6,304 nt of DNA from Acidimicrobiia bacterium (GTDB taxonomy: Bacteria; Actinomycetota; Acidimicrobiia; Spongiisociales; UBA5794), in the NCBI GenBank assembly GCA_013001485.1, contig JABDMN010000162.1, forward strand, positions 1-6,304. Reading direction: 5' to 3'. Made by a program: the position numbers and the translations under genes. Positions 1 to 6,265 of this stretch are shown piece after piece. The number at the start of each line of letters is the position of its first letter. The stretch's first letter is position 1. The notes beneath the pieces were generated by a model that was given only the letters and a program-made list of their open reading frames with translations, did not search any database and was not told the DNA's origin.

Positions 1-677
1 CCGGAGACCACGCCGTCGGAGTCGACCACCGGCTCGATCGATTCGGTCACTTCATGGGTGGGCAGTCCGAGACCACCGGCTACGAGTTTGGCCGAGATCT
101 CGAGCCCTACGTGGCCGATCGCCCCAGACGTCACGCCGTCTGCGAACTGCTCGGTCGTCAAGCCGCGACCCGTCTTTGCGACCAGTTGATCGCGTCTTGT
201 GGACGTGTCGACGCGTCTTTCGATGCTGATAGCGGTGATGTTGCGAGACGCCGTGGCCACGGCAAGAGGCAGCCGATCCATCACGAACCCGGGATTCGCT
301 CCGGCGGCGATGATGACCCGGCCACCAGTGCGGGCCGAGCCGTCGAGCGCCTCCCGGATGTGACGCTTTGGCCAAGCCAGCTCTTCGCAGGTGGTGACCA
401 CGTGGTAGTGCAATCCGACGAGGCTGTTGATCTCGCCGGCGACCTCGTCAGCCCGTGATGTGAAGGCGGCCACGGCGACGTCACCTGGTCGGCCTTCGGG
501 GAGGTGGTCGACTGACGGATACCCGGGTGCGTCGAACTCGGCGCGCAACGCATCACGAGCTTCGGGGTCCGGGTCGACGACGGCGCAGATCGACGCTGCG
601 GCGCCGTCTTCAAGAGCGGCGTGTGCTGCGGCCGAACCGATCGGCCCGGCTCCCACGATGACCAGGCGGGATTCCAT
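1..677 (-). CDS. NAD(P)-binding oxidoreductase, dihydrodipicolinate reductase / 2,4-diaminopentanoate dehydrogenase-like (3' end cut by window edge)
   Basis: I read this gene directly from the minus strand; it is open to the left edge, so 225 codons are visible and the C-terminus is missing. It begins MESRLVIVGAGPIGSAAAHA, a Rossmann fold with the GxGxxG turn at residues 9-14. An Asp at about 35 (AVVDPDPEA) ends the second strand, which favours NAD binding. Further in are VVTTCEELAWP (93-103) and AAGANPGFVMD (124-134). The latter resembles the GxNPGF/LxMD segment of the 2,4-diaminopentanoate dehydrogenase family, whose founding member acts in anaerobic ornithine breakdown and which is related to DapB. 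That family is usually about 340 residues long, so roughly a third is absent. The true substrate cannot be read from sequence; many homologues are simply NAD(P)H-dependent amine or dihydrodipicolinate-type oxidoreductases. The ATG at 677 has no clear Shine-Dalgarno sequence. The Septum_form gene ends 45 bases upstream on the same strand, so co-transcription is possible. Confidence 0.8.
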   Translation of the reverse strand, partial: MESRLVIVGAGPIGSAAAHAALEDGAAASICAVVDPDPEARDALRAEFDAPGYPSVDHLPEGRPGDVAVAAFTSRADEVAGEINSLVGLHYHVVTTCEELAWPKRHIREALDGSARTGGRVIIAAGANPGFVMDRLPLAVATASRNITAISIERRVDTSTRRDQLVAKTGRGLTTEQFADGVTSGAIGHVGLEISAKLVAGGLGLPTHEVTESIEPVVDSDGVVS

Positions 678-722
678 CGGACGGGAAGGTATCACGGAGG
701 AGCCTCAGCGTCCGGTCACTCG

Positions 723-1565
723 TCAGCGTCCCGTACCCCGTAGCGAGCCCGTCGTCTTCGCTACCGACTCCTGGTCGCCGGCGAGCAGGTACAGCCCGCA
801 CAGTGCCTCTTGCTGTCCGTCCTCCCATGACGCTTCGGCCGGTACAAACGGAGCGATGTAGACCTCCGAGGCATCGAAGGAGACTCCAACGTATTGCTCG
901 AACAGAGCTTCGCACCTTTCGAAGGCCTCGATGGTCACCTCGAAGTCGCCCGGGTAGTCCCCTCCGGGGAGGGCCACGGTTGCCAGCACTTCGTAGTCGT
1001 GTTCGTCATCGCAATCGATCACGTCCACGGCGTCGAACTCGTTGGCAGAAGGTTCGTTGAAGCAGTCGCCGACCGTCAGATTGTCGACGCTGGTTGAGGT
1101 ATCGAAGAACCGGAACACGATGAGGCCGACGATCACGAGTCCGATCAGGATTCCCCGGGACTGCCAGATCCGACTCAGAGGCGATGGTTGCTCCGGAGGG
1201 GCGGTCTGCGAAGGCGTGGTCTGAGAAGGCGTGGCCATCCGGTCGGTGACTGTGGCCGGTCGAGGCGAGTCGGCTCGCGGCGGTACCTCGCCTGCTCCGA
1301 ATGGGTCGGCGTCGCCGACGTCCGGGGTTTCGACGGCGGTGGATTCGTACGCCGAGAGCATCTCGAACTCCGGGTCATCCTCGACGGCAGGCGGGGCCTC
1401 GGCGGCGGCCTCGCCCGCGTCGACCATGGCCTCGCTGTCGACTCCGACTGGATCGGTGGGTGGCAGGTCGGTCTCAGGCCTGGACAGGTTCTCGCGGGCC
1501 TGGCGGAGGAGGTCCTCGCTGCTGAGTGGCTCGTCGGGCCCGTTCGTTGGCTCGTCTGGTGCCAT
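723..1565 (-). CDS. Single-pass membrane protein with C-terminal Septum_form-type extracytoplasmic domain
   Basis: The protein has 280 residues. Residues 1-132 form a disordered-looking, acidic and Pro/Ala/Ser/Thr-rich region, presumably cytoplasmic. A hydrophobic segment follows at about 138-154 (GILIGLVIVGLIVFRFF). The rest is a small domain with the pattern NLTVGDCF, DVIDCDDEHDYEVLATVALP, YPGD, a Cys in an FERCEALF helix, and a final ALCGLY. The Cys residues at 168, 185, 218 and 256 could form two disulphides outside the membrane. This layout matches the actinobacterial Septum_form domain family (linked by name to septum formation, with little experimental support) and related DUF4190-associated proteins. 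The frame is open for a further 132 codons upstream, to 1961, but that part is antisense to the ABC ATPase. I therefore chose the ATG at 1565, which is preceded by a purine-rich AAAGAGAGA stretch and starts a plausible acidic N-terminus. The gene is divergent from the transporter operon, and the oxidoreductase lies 45 bases downstream. The exact role is unknown. Confidence 0.8.
   Translation of the reverse strand: MAPDEPTNGPDEPLSSEDLLRQARENLSRPETDLPPTDPVGVDSEAMVDAGEAAAEAPPAVEDDPEFEMLSAYESTAVETPDVGDADPFGAGEVPPRADSPRPATVTDRMATPSQTTPSQTAPPEQPSPLSRIWQSRGILIGLVIVGLIVFRFFDTSTSVDNLTVGDCFNEPSANEFDAVDVIDCDDEHDYEVLATVALPGGDYPGDFEVTIEAFERCEALFEQYVGVSFDASEVYIAPFVPAEASWEDGQQEALCGLYLLAGDQESVAKTTGSLRGTGR
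1203..1232. repeat. Tandem 15-bp repeat (two copies) inside the Septum_form-type gene
   Basis: The units 1203-1217 and 1218-1232 differ at one base (c at 1209, a at 1224). On the minus strand each encodes Thr-Pro-Ser-Gln-Thr, giving TPSQTTPSQT just ahead of the membrane segment. It is a short in-frame duplication in a low-complexity linker, and its copy number may vary between strains. Confidence 0.85.
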
Positions 1566-1590
1566 GGTCGTCTCTCTTTCGGTTCCCGGC

Positions 1591-1596
1591 ACCCTA
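1591..1596 (-). promoter_or_regulatory. Possible -10 element for the Septum_form-type gene
   Basis: Read on the minus strand, 1591-1596 is TAGGGT, fitting the TANNNT pattern of actinobacterial -10 elements. It would place the start of transcription near 1584 and give a leader of roughly 20 bases before the ATG at 1565. I see no convincing -35 hexamer, so this is tentative. Confidence 0.25.
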
Positions 1597-1709
1597 TCGG
1601 CAGACACAGCGCGAACCTGGAATGCCCAGACGGGTCCATTGGCGCCCACGTGGCGTCGTGTGGATCGTTCGCTTGCGCAGTCGATTCCGAGCCGAAACGG
1701 TGCTCGTCG

Positions 1710-1715
1710 TAGGGT
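1710..1715 (+). promoter_or_regulatory. Possible -10 element for the betaine-type transporter operon
   Basis: The plus strand reads TAGGGT here, fitting TANNNT and identical to the candidate for the divergent gene. If real, transcription would begin near 1721-1722, downstream of the GTG at 1714, so that GTG could not serve as the start codon. No clear -35 box is visible; TTCCGA at 1685-1690 is the nearest weak candidate, with a long 19-base spacer. Confidence 0.25.
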
Positions 1716-2862
1716 GGACGACGTCCCGCCCGAGGAAGGAAGCGCTATCAGCTCCGTCGCAATACGGCTCGACGATGTCTCCAAACGATTCGAGGGATCG
1801 GAGAACGAGGCCGTCTCTTCGCTCAGCCTCGACATCGACGCAGGGTCCATCGTGGTGTTCATCGGACCGTCAGGATGCGGCAAGACGACGACCCTGCGGA
1901 TGATCAATCGGCTGATCGAGCCCACCTCGGGCAGCATCTCTATCAATGGAGAGGACATCACCCAGCGTCCGGTGTCCGACCTCCGCCGTGAGATCGGCTA
2001 CGTCATTCAGCAGGTCGGGCTGTTCCCTCACCAGACCATCGCGGGGAACATCGCCACTGTCCCGCGAATGCTCGGGTGGGACAAGGAGCGGATCTCGAGT
2101 CGCATCGAAGAGCTGGCCGAGCTCGTGGGCCTCGAGGTGGCAATGCTGAGCCGGTTCCCCGACGAGCTTTCCGGAGGCCAGCAGCAGCGAGTCGGCGTGG
2201 CTCGTGCCCTCGCCGCCGACCCTCCAGTCCTCCTGATGGACGAACCGTTCGGCGCTGTCGACCCAATTGTGCGGGGACGGCTTCAGGACGAGTTGCTCGA
2301 GCTTCAGGCGACCGTTGCCAAGACGATCGTCCTCGTGACCCACGACATCGACGAAGCGCTGAAGGTCGGCGATCGCATCGCTCTGTTGAACGTCGGCGGC
2401 ATCCTCGAGCAGTACTCGTCGGCGGACGAACTGCTCGCCAGCCCGGCCAACGACTTCGTCGCGGAGTTCGTCGGCCAGGACCGCAGCATGAAGCGACTTC
2501 AGCTCAAGACCGTCGCCGACCTTGCGTTCGAGCGAGGACCGGTCGTCTCGTTCGACGAGAGCACGGCCGCAGCCCTCGCAATGGCTGAGAGGTACTCGAC
2601 CGAATGGGTAGGGGTGACAACCGGCGAGCAGTTCGCCGGGTGGGTCCAGGTCGACGACCTCGACGCGGCGGGGTCGCTCGAGTCGGCGCCTCGCTCGGTG
2701 CCCGCCGCCCGGGTGCACCCGCACAGCACGTTGCGGTCCGCCATGGAGATCATCATGACCTCGCACACATCGGTGGCAGTGATCGACGATGGGGGGAGCT
2801 TCGGGGGAGTGATCACGCTCGAAATGATCCGCTCCAGCCTCGACGACGTGGAAGCCTCATGA
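1714..2862 (+). CDS. Quaternary-amine (glycine betaine/carnitine/choline-type) ABC transporter, ATP-binding protein with CBS region (OpuCA/ProV/OsmV-like)
   Basis: This is the energy-coupling ATPase of an osmoprotectant importer. Numbering from the GTG at 1714 gives 382 residues. Walker A is GPSGCGKTT (51-59), the Q-loop Gln is in [10 protein letters not shown] (96-105), the signature is LSGGQQQRV (152-160), Walker B is VLLMDEP (172-178) and the switch His is in VTHDIDEA (208-215). All are intact. Residues 262 to about 376 form a CBS-like regulatory region; its second half is the clearer one ([20 protein letters not shown] onward), the first is degenerate. In characterised OpuA/OpuC ATPases this region senses ionic strength or cyclic di-AMP. 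The start is uncertain. GTG 1714 is the only standard start codon between the divergent gene and Walker A that fits the usual family length, but it lacks a ribosome binding site. An ATC at 1747 follows AAGGA by six bases and would give the typical short N-terminus [14 protein letters not shown]. The stop overlaps the next start as ATGA. The substrate is inferred from the family and the operon. Confidence 0.95.
   Translation: MDDVPPEEGSAISSVAIRLDDVSKRFEGSENEAVSSLSLDIDAGSIVVFIGPSGCGKTTTLRMINRLIEPTSGSISINGEDITQRPVSDLRREIGYVIQQVGLFPHQTIAGNIATVPRMLGWDKERISSRIEELAELVGLEVAMLSRFPDELSGGQQQRVGVARALAADPPVLLMDEPFGAVDPIVRGRLQDELLELQATVAKTIVLVTHDIDEALKVGDRIALLNVGGILEQYSSADELLASPANDFVAEFVGQDRSMKRLQLKTVADLAFERGPVVSFDESTAAALAMAERYSTEWVGVTTGEQFAGWVQVDDLDAAGSLESAPRSVPAARVHPHSTLRSAMEIIMTSHTSVAVIDDGGSFGGVITLEMIRSSLDDVEAS
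1736..1740 (+). promoter_or_regulatory. Strong Shine-Dalgarno sequence placed for an ATC (1747) rather than a standard start codon
   Basis: GAGGAAGGA ends at 1740, and its AAGGA core (1736-1740) lies six bases before ATC at 1747, in frame with the ATPase. No ATG, GTG or TTG in that frame sits at a suitable distance downstream. The GTG at 1714 is upstream of this site and cannot use it. The site therefore argues for initiation at ATC, or for a base difference from ATG in the real genome. Confidence 0.5.
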
Positions 2863-3539
2863 TCCACCTCGTCGCCCAGGCGTCGAATCCCATCATCCGG
2901 TGGGAGTACATCATCGACGAGTGGGACCAGATCCAGGCCGCGCTCATAGAGCATCTGGAGCTCACGGTGTATTCGGTCGCCCTTGGCCTCGTCGTGTCAG
3001 CCGGGCTGTCAGCGATCGCACTGCGCTACCGGTGGACTACAGCTCCGATCAACGGCTTCACCGCGTTCCTCTACACGATCCCGAGTGTCGCCCTCTTCGG
3101 GATACTCGTTCCGTACTTCGGCCTGAGCCGAATCACGGCCGTGCTTCCCCTGGCGGCGTACACGCTGCTGATCCTGGTGACCAACATCGTCGCCGGCTTC
3201 AACTCTGTGTCTCCTGCGGTTCGGGAGGCCGCCAACGGGATGGGGATGACACCGGCGAGCCGGATCATTCGCGTCGAGCTGCCGTTGGCCATGCCCTACA
3301 TCGTTGCGGGTCTCCGCGTCGCCGTCGTTTCGACTGTTGGCCTGGTGACGGTGGCGGCCATCATCGGGCAAGGAGGCCTGGGTCGGCTCATCCTCGACGG
3401 ACTTCGCCGCACGTTTTGGACCCCGATGACTATCGGCGCCACGCTGTCGATCGTCGTTGCCCTTGCCCTGGACGGACTCATCGTCATCGGCGGTTGGCGT
3501 CTCACTCCGTGGGCCCGCCGCACCAGGGGCGTGGCGTGA
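2859..3539 (+). CDS. Quaternary-amine ABC transporter, permease 1 (OpuCB/ProW/OsmW-like)
   Basis: This is an inner-membrane permease of 226 residues, a normal length for the single-domain OpuCB/OpuCD-type subunits of osmoprotectant importers. It carries about five or six hydrophobic segments: roughly 35-55, 66-86, 92-113, 146-172 and 190-212. The conserved cytoplasmic EAA loop that contacts the ATPase is EAANGMGMTPASRIIRVELP (123-142), followed by LAMPYIVAGLR. A GQGGLG segment (170-175) typical of this family follows the next membrane span. The ATG at 2859 overlaps the ATPase stop in the four-base sequence ATGA, so translation is probably coupled and no separate ribosome binding site is needed. 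The frame is open further upstream, but that part lies inside the ATPase gene. The second permease follows with a one-base overlap, suggesting that the two assemble as a heterodimer. Confidence 0.93.
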   Translation: MIHLVAQASNPIIRWEYIIDEWDQIQAALIEHLELTVYSVALGLVVSAGLSAIALRYRWTTAPINGFTAFLYTIPSVALFGILVPYFGLSRITAVLPLAAYTLLILVTNIVAGFNSVSPAVREAANGMGMTPASRIIRVELPLAMPYIVAGLRVAVVSTVGLVTVAAIIGQGGLGRLILDGLRRTFWTPMTIGATLSIVVALALDGLIVIGGWRLTPWARRTRGVA

Positions 3540-4261
3540 TGATCGTTGCGCAGCAGACTCCAGTCCCCCGGGACGTCGGCGTGTTCGAGTGGCTGCTCGA
3601 CTCGGCGAGCTGGAGTGGAACCAACGGCATCGTGGCTTCGCTGGGAGACACCGTCACGCTGTGCGCCATCGTCGTCGTGGTGGCCGTGGTCACGATGGTG
3701 CCCCTCGCTTCTTGGCTCGCCCACACCGGTCGAGGTGAGGTGTCGGTCTCATGGGCGGTATCGCTGAGCCGGGCCGTGCCGACGTTTGCGGTTGCGGGTC
3801 TGCTCGTGCCGTTTTCGCTGCGCAACGGCTGGGGATTCGAGCCGTGGCCCATCTTCATTGCCCTGTTGCTCCTGGCTCTGCCGCCCATCTTCTTGAACAC
3901 ATACACCGCGGTCCAGCAGGTAGATCCCGGAGCGGTGGACGCCGCTCGCGCCATGGGCTACCCCGAACGCGACGTGCTGTTCCGGGTGGAGCTCGCCCTT
4001 GCCACTTCGGTGATCCTGGCCGGAATCCGCATCGCCGCAGTGACCGTCGTCGCCACGGAACCCATCCGCGCTTTCCTGGGCGGAGACGGGCTCGGCCGGT
4101 ACGTCCGTGACGGTCTGGGACAGAACAATGACGGGTTACTGATCGCCGGCGCTATCCTTGTTGCAGGTCTGGCTGGCTTGACCGCCGTTTCCTTCCGGTT
4201 TGCGGAGCGTTTTGCTCTCCCGGTTGGGGTGCGTCGCCTGGCCTCGACCACAACCCGTTAA
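3539..4261 (+). CDS. Quaternary-amine ABC transporter, permease 2 (OpuCD/OsmY-like)
   Basis: This second permease has 240 residues and shares the permease 1 fold but little close sequence, as expected for a heterodimer partner. After about 35 polar residues come hydrophobic segments at roughly 38-60, 78-92, 103-122, 155-176 and 198-216. The EAA-type loop is DAARAMGYPERDVLFRVELA (134-153). It keeps the central Gly, but the first Glu is Asp and the proline usual in the following LP is replaced. The later GGDGLGRYVRDGL (181-193) matches the conserved family segment. The start is the ATG at 3539, overlapping the permease 1 stop as TGATG; the GTG immediately before it, at 3536, is a possible alternative. 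The stop TAA at 4259-4261 forms part of the ribosome binding site of the next gene. It most likely pairs with permease 1 and two copies of the ATPase. Confidence 0.92.
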   Translation: MIVAQQTPVPRDVGVFEWLLDSASWSGTNGIVASLGDTVTLCAIVVVVAVVTMVPLASWLAHTGRGEVSVSWAVSLSRAVPTFAVAGLLVPFSLRNGWGFEPWPIFIALLLLALPPIFLNTYTAVQQVDPGAVDAARAMGYPERDVLFRVELALATSVILAGIRIAAVTVVATEPIRAFLGGDGLGRYVRDGLGQNNDGLLIAGAILVAGLAGLTAVSFRFAERFALPVGVRRLASTTTR

Positions 4262-4265
4262 GGAG
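4260..4265 (+). promoter_or_regulatory. Shine-Dalgarno sequence for the substrate-binding lipoprotein gene
   Basis: AAGGAG lies six bases before the GTG at 4272 and overlaps the TAA stop of permease 2. It fixes the start at GTG 4272 over the ATG at 4200 further upstream, which lies within permease 2. The strong site fits the need for more binding protein than membrane subunits. Confidence 0.85.
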
Positions 4266-4271
4266 ATATCC

Positions 4272-5174
4272 GTGAAATCCCCCATATTGAAGAAACTCGT
4301 CGTCGTCCTGATGGCCTTCGCTCTTGTCGCCGCATCGTGCGGCGGTGATGATGACGGTGCCAAAGATGGCCCAACGATCCGCGTCCGCGGCCAGGCTTTC
4401 AGTGAAGCCGTCACTATCGCCGAGGTCTATGGCCAGTACCTGGAGGCGAAGGGCTACGACGTCGAGATCCTGACGCCGGCCGGCTTCCGCACCGAAGCGA
4501 TAGACGGAATCCGCAATAACGACCTCGATCTGATCATCGATTACATCGGTGGCTCGCTGACAGCGCTCGCCCCTGATGCGGCGTCCTCGGCCAACCCGGA
4601 CGACGTGGTGGCCGTGATCGGCTCTGCCTACGAGGCAATCGGCGGAACGCTGCTGGATTACTCCCCAGCAGTCGACGGTGATGCCTTTGTGGTCCGTGGC
4701 GACTCGCCTGCGTCGACGATCAGCGATGTGGCTGCTCTCGGGTACGTGTTTGGCGCCTCGGCGCAGTGTTACGAGCGGCCGCAGTGCTTCCTCGGATACA
4801 CCGATCCCGCCGTCTACGGCATCACCTTCTCCGACACCGTGACCATCGAGTTCGGCCCGTTGCTCGGTGAGGCTCTCGCCGCTGGCACGGTCGACGCCGT
4901 GGTGTGGAACACCACAGCGCCGCAGATCACGGCCAACGGCTTCAAAGTGCTCGAGGATGACCAGGGCCTGCACCCGGCTCAGAACATCGCACCGATCATC
5001 TCGACCGATGTGCTCGACGCGTACGGAGACCAGCTCCGTGACGACCTCAACGCACTGAGCGCCATGATCACGACCGATGATCTGCTGGCCTGGAACACGG
5101 AAACCGACGTCGAACTCCGCGAGTCCGATGACGTTGCCACCGAGTGGCTGACCGAGAAGGGCCTTCTCAACTAG
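4272..5174 (+). CDS. Quaternary-amine ABC transporter, substrate-binding lipoprotein (OpuCC/OsmX/ProX-like, OpuAC domain)
   Basis: The protein has 300 residues and captures the solute outside the membrane. It starts with a lipoprotein signal, MKSPILKKLVVVLMAFALVA then ASC, giving lipidated Cys23 after a positively charged and hydrophobic stretch; an acidic linker (GGDDDGAKDG) follows. The mature part is an OpuAC-type two-lobe fold: IRVRGQAFSEAVTIAEVYGQ (36-55), where family members usually read VGSKxFTEQxILAE; an YLEAKGYDVEI segment; LDLIIDYIGGSLTAL (85-99), corresponding to the usual DLYPEYTGT; and the Cys-x5-Cys pair AQCYERPQCFLG (164-175), a disulphide common in this subfamily. The end is LHPAQNIAPIIS, then AMITTDDLLAWN, and finally VATEWLTEKGLLN, all family-typical. 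Where most members have a TDG/TDP motif at the ligand site, this one has VVWNTTAPQI (210-219). The substrate is therefore a betaine-class compound by family only. The gap to permease 2 is 10 bases. It is the last gene of the operon. Confidence 0.93.
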   Translation: MKSPILKKLVVVLMAFALVAASCGGDDDGAKDGPTIRVRGQAFSEAVTIAEVYGQYLEAKGYDVEILTPAGFRTEAIDGIRNNDLDLIIDYIGGSLTALAPDAASSANPDDVVAVIGSAYEAIGGTLLDYSPAVDGDAFVVRGDSPASTISDVAALGYVFGASAQCYERPQCFLGYTDPAVYGITFSDTVTIEFGPLLGEALAAGTVDAVVWNTTAPQITANGFKVLEDDQGLHPAQNIAPIISTDVLDAYGDQLRDDLNALSAMITTDDLLAWNTETDVELRESDDVATEWLTEKGLLN

Positions 5175-5221
5175 CCCAGAAGTGCAGATGGCCGGTTTCA
5201 CTACCTGCCGCTGATACCGAC

Positions 5222-5239
5222 GCCACCGATGACGGTGGC
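5222..5239 (+). terminator. First hairpin after the transporter operon (possible terminator)
   Basis: GCCACCG (5222-5228) pairs perfectly with CGGTGGC (5233-5239) around an ATGA loop, 48 bases after the stop of the binding-protein gene. No T-run follows, so a standard intrinsic terminator is not clear; a transcript-end stabilising or U-less terminator structure is possible. Confidence 0.4.
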
Positions 5240-5241
5240 CC

Positions 5242-5289
5242 CTGACCCCGGCGAGGGACGGAGCGACGCTCCCCCTGGGCCGGGGTCAG
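5242..5289. repeat. Long palindromic hairpin, possible terminator or REP-like element
   Basis: CTGACCCCGGC (5242-5252) is perfectly complementary to GCCGGGGTCAG (5279-5289). Inside it, AGGG (5254-5257) pairs with CCCT (5273-5276), and GGAGC (5260-5264) pairs with GCTCC (5268-5272) around a GAC loop. Together these make about 20 base pairs with small internal bulges. It starts two bases after the first hairpin. There is no T-tract on either side, which speaks against a classical terminator. The nearly symmetric, extended structure would suit either a bidirectional or U-less terminator or a dispersed intergenic palindrome. Confidence 0.55.
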
Positions 5290-5337
5290 TCGCGTCCGAA
5301 GTGCTGGCTCGTCGCGCACGGATACCTCCGGGCGTAG

Positions 5338-6264
5338 ATGCGTGTCGCTAGCCAGAATGCGTTCGTGCCAGACAGCATCATCCGCAGTCTTCGAGTCGAC
5401 GTTCCGCTACGCCTCGGGCAGACAATGCGACTCCTGGAACTGGGCAGCGGCGATACCGCGGCCCGGTTCACCGACGACCACGTGAGAGCTGCCTTCCGGG
5501 CGATCACCGGACCCGTGTCGTTCCGGCTCGATGCCGCCTCAGGCCAGGTTGACCTCGAGGCCTGGGGCCCTGGTGCGTCATGGCTGGCGGACCATGCCGC
5601 GGCTTTCATCGGGCTGACGGATGATCCCGATGCCCTCGAGCCCAGACACGAAGTGGTCCGGCAGCGGCACCTCCGCAGCAAGGGCCTCCGGATTGCGGCA
5701 TCAGGTGCCGTGTACGACTCCGTCGTCCATTGGGTGGTCCACCAGAAGGTGACCGGGAAAGGCGCCGCGCGTTCGATGCGAGACCTGGTCCGGGTCCACG
5801 GCGAGCCGGCGCCCGGCCCGCTCGGGCTGCGACTGGGCCCGGCACCGGAGGTGGTGGCGGGTCTCGGCTACGAGGACTTCCATCCGCTCGGTATCGAACG
5901 CAAGCGGGCCGAGGTCTTGCGGAATGTCGCCCGACGGGTCTCGCGTCTGGAGGAGATCATCGAGATGAGCCCTGCCGAGGCGTCGTCCCGGCTGCAGGCG
6001 TTCCCCGGCGTCGGTCCGTGGACGGCGGCCAGCGTTGTCGGAACCGTTCTCGGGGACCCCGACGCCGTCCAGGTGGGCGACTATCACATCCCCAACTCGG
6101 TGGCCTGGGCCCTGGCCGGCGAGCCGCGAGGCACCGACGAGCGAATGCTGGAGCTGCTGGAGCCGTATCGGAGTCAGCGTCGCAGGGTCGTGCTCCTGCT
6201 CAAGGGAATCCACGCTCCACGGTATGGGGCGCGTTCTGAGGTGCGAGACATCCGCGGCGTGTGA
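5338..6264 (+). CDS. DNA-3-methyladenine glycosylase 2 family protein (AlkA-like, HhH-GPD superfamily)
   Basis: This 308-residue base-excision repair enzyme should remove alkylated purines such as 3-methyladenine, leaving an abasic site. The helix-hairpin-helix is LQAFPGVGPWTAASVVG (219-235), matching the LPGIGPWTA motif of AlkA. The downstream VQVGDYHIPNSVAWAL (245-260) holds Asp248 at the position of the catalytic Asp. The N-terminal region (about 18-95, RVDVPLRLGQTMRLLELGSG onward) matches the less conserved lobe that precedes the HhH domain in actinobacterial homologues. I see no Ada-type methyl-acceptor or AraC-like extension. An in-frame TAG sits directly before the ATG at 5338, so this is the longest possible form; there is no good Shine-Dalgarno sequence, and a GTG at 5365 is an alternative. 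Two hairpins separate it from the transporter operon, so it is probably an independent transcription unit. Confidence 0.9.
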   Translation: MRVASQNAFVPDSIIRSLRVDVPLRLGQTMRLLELGSGDTAARFTDDHVRAAFRAITGPVSFRLDAASGQVDLEAWGPGASWLADHAAAFIGLTDDPDALEPRHEVVRQRHLRSKGLRIAASGAVYDSVVHWVVHQKVTGKGAARSMRDLVRVHGEPAPGPLGLRLGPAPEVVAGLGYEDFHPLGIERKRAEVLRNVARRVSRLEEIIEMSPAEASSRLQAFPGVGPWTAASVVGTVLGDPDAVQVGDYHIPNSVAWALAGEPRGTDERMLELLEPYRSQRRRVVLLLKGIHAPRYGARSEVRDIRGV

Positions 6265-6265
6265 C

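Noticed and set aside
54..861. Plus-strand open frames at the left end
   Set aside because: They overlap the minus-strand oxidoreductase and the end of the Septum_form-type gene, have low-complexity translations and show no motifs.
1231..1713. Upstream in-frame extension of the ABC ATPase, adding about 160 residues
   Set aside because: It runs antisense through the Septum_form-type gene, is low in complexity and has no family resemblance; ATPases of this class begin just before the IxLxxVSKRF strand.
1566..1961. Upstream extension of the Septum_form-type gene by 132 codons
   Set aside because: It is antisense to the start and Walker A region of the ATPase. The ATG at 1565 gives a normal acidic N-terminus with a purine-rich stretch in front.
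1870..2766. 298-residue open frame on the minus strand
   Set aside because: It lies entirely opposite the ATPase gene, whose motifs are unmistakable; the translation is rich in Arg, His and Asp with no recognisable domain, as expected for a shadow frame in GC-rich DNA.
2900..3538. Long N-terminal extension of permease 2
   Set aside because: The extension is the +1 frame of permease 1 and is hydrophilic and Arg/His-rich. The membrane protein pattern begins only after the ATG at 3539.
4152..5201. 349-residue open frame on the minus strand
   Set aside because: It is opposite the substrate-binding lipoprotein, which has a signal peptide, lipobox and family motifs; the minus frame has none.
5290..5337. 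Promoter or riboswitch ahead of the glycosylase gene
   Set aside because: GATACC at 5321-5326 is a weak -10 look-alike with no matching -35 box, and the 48 bases are too short for a riboswitch; nothing here is strong enough to annotate.
5175..5337. A small gene between the lipoprotein and glycosylase genes
   Set aside because: The 163 bases are dominated by the two hairpins, and I see no start with a ribosome binding site leading to a protein-like frame.
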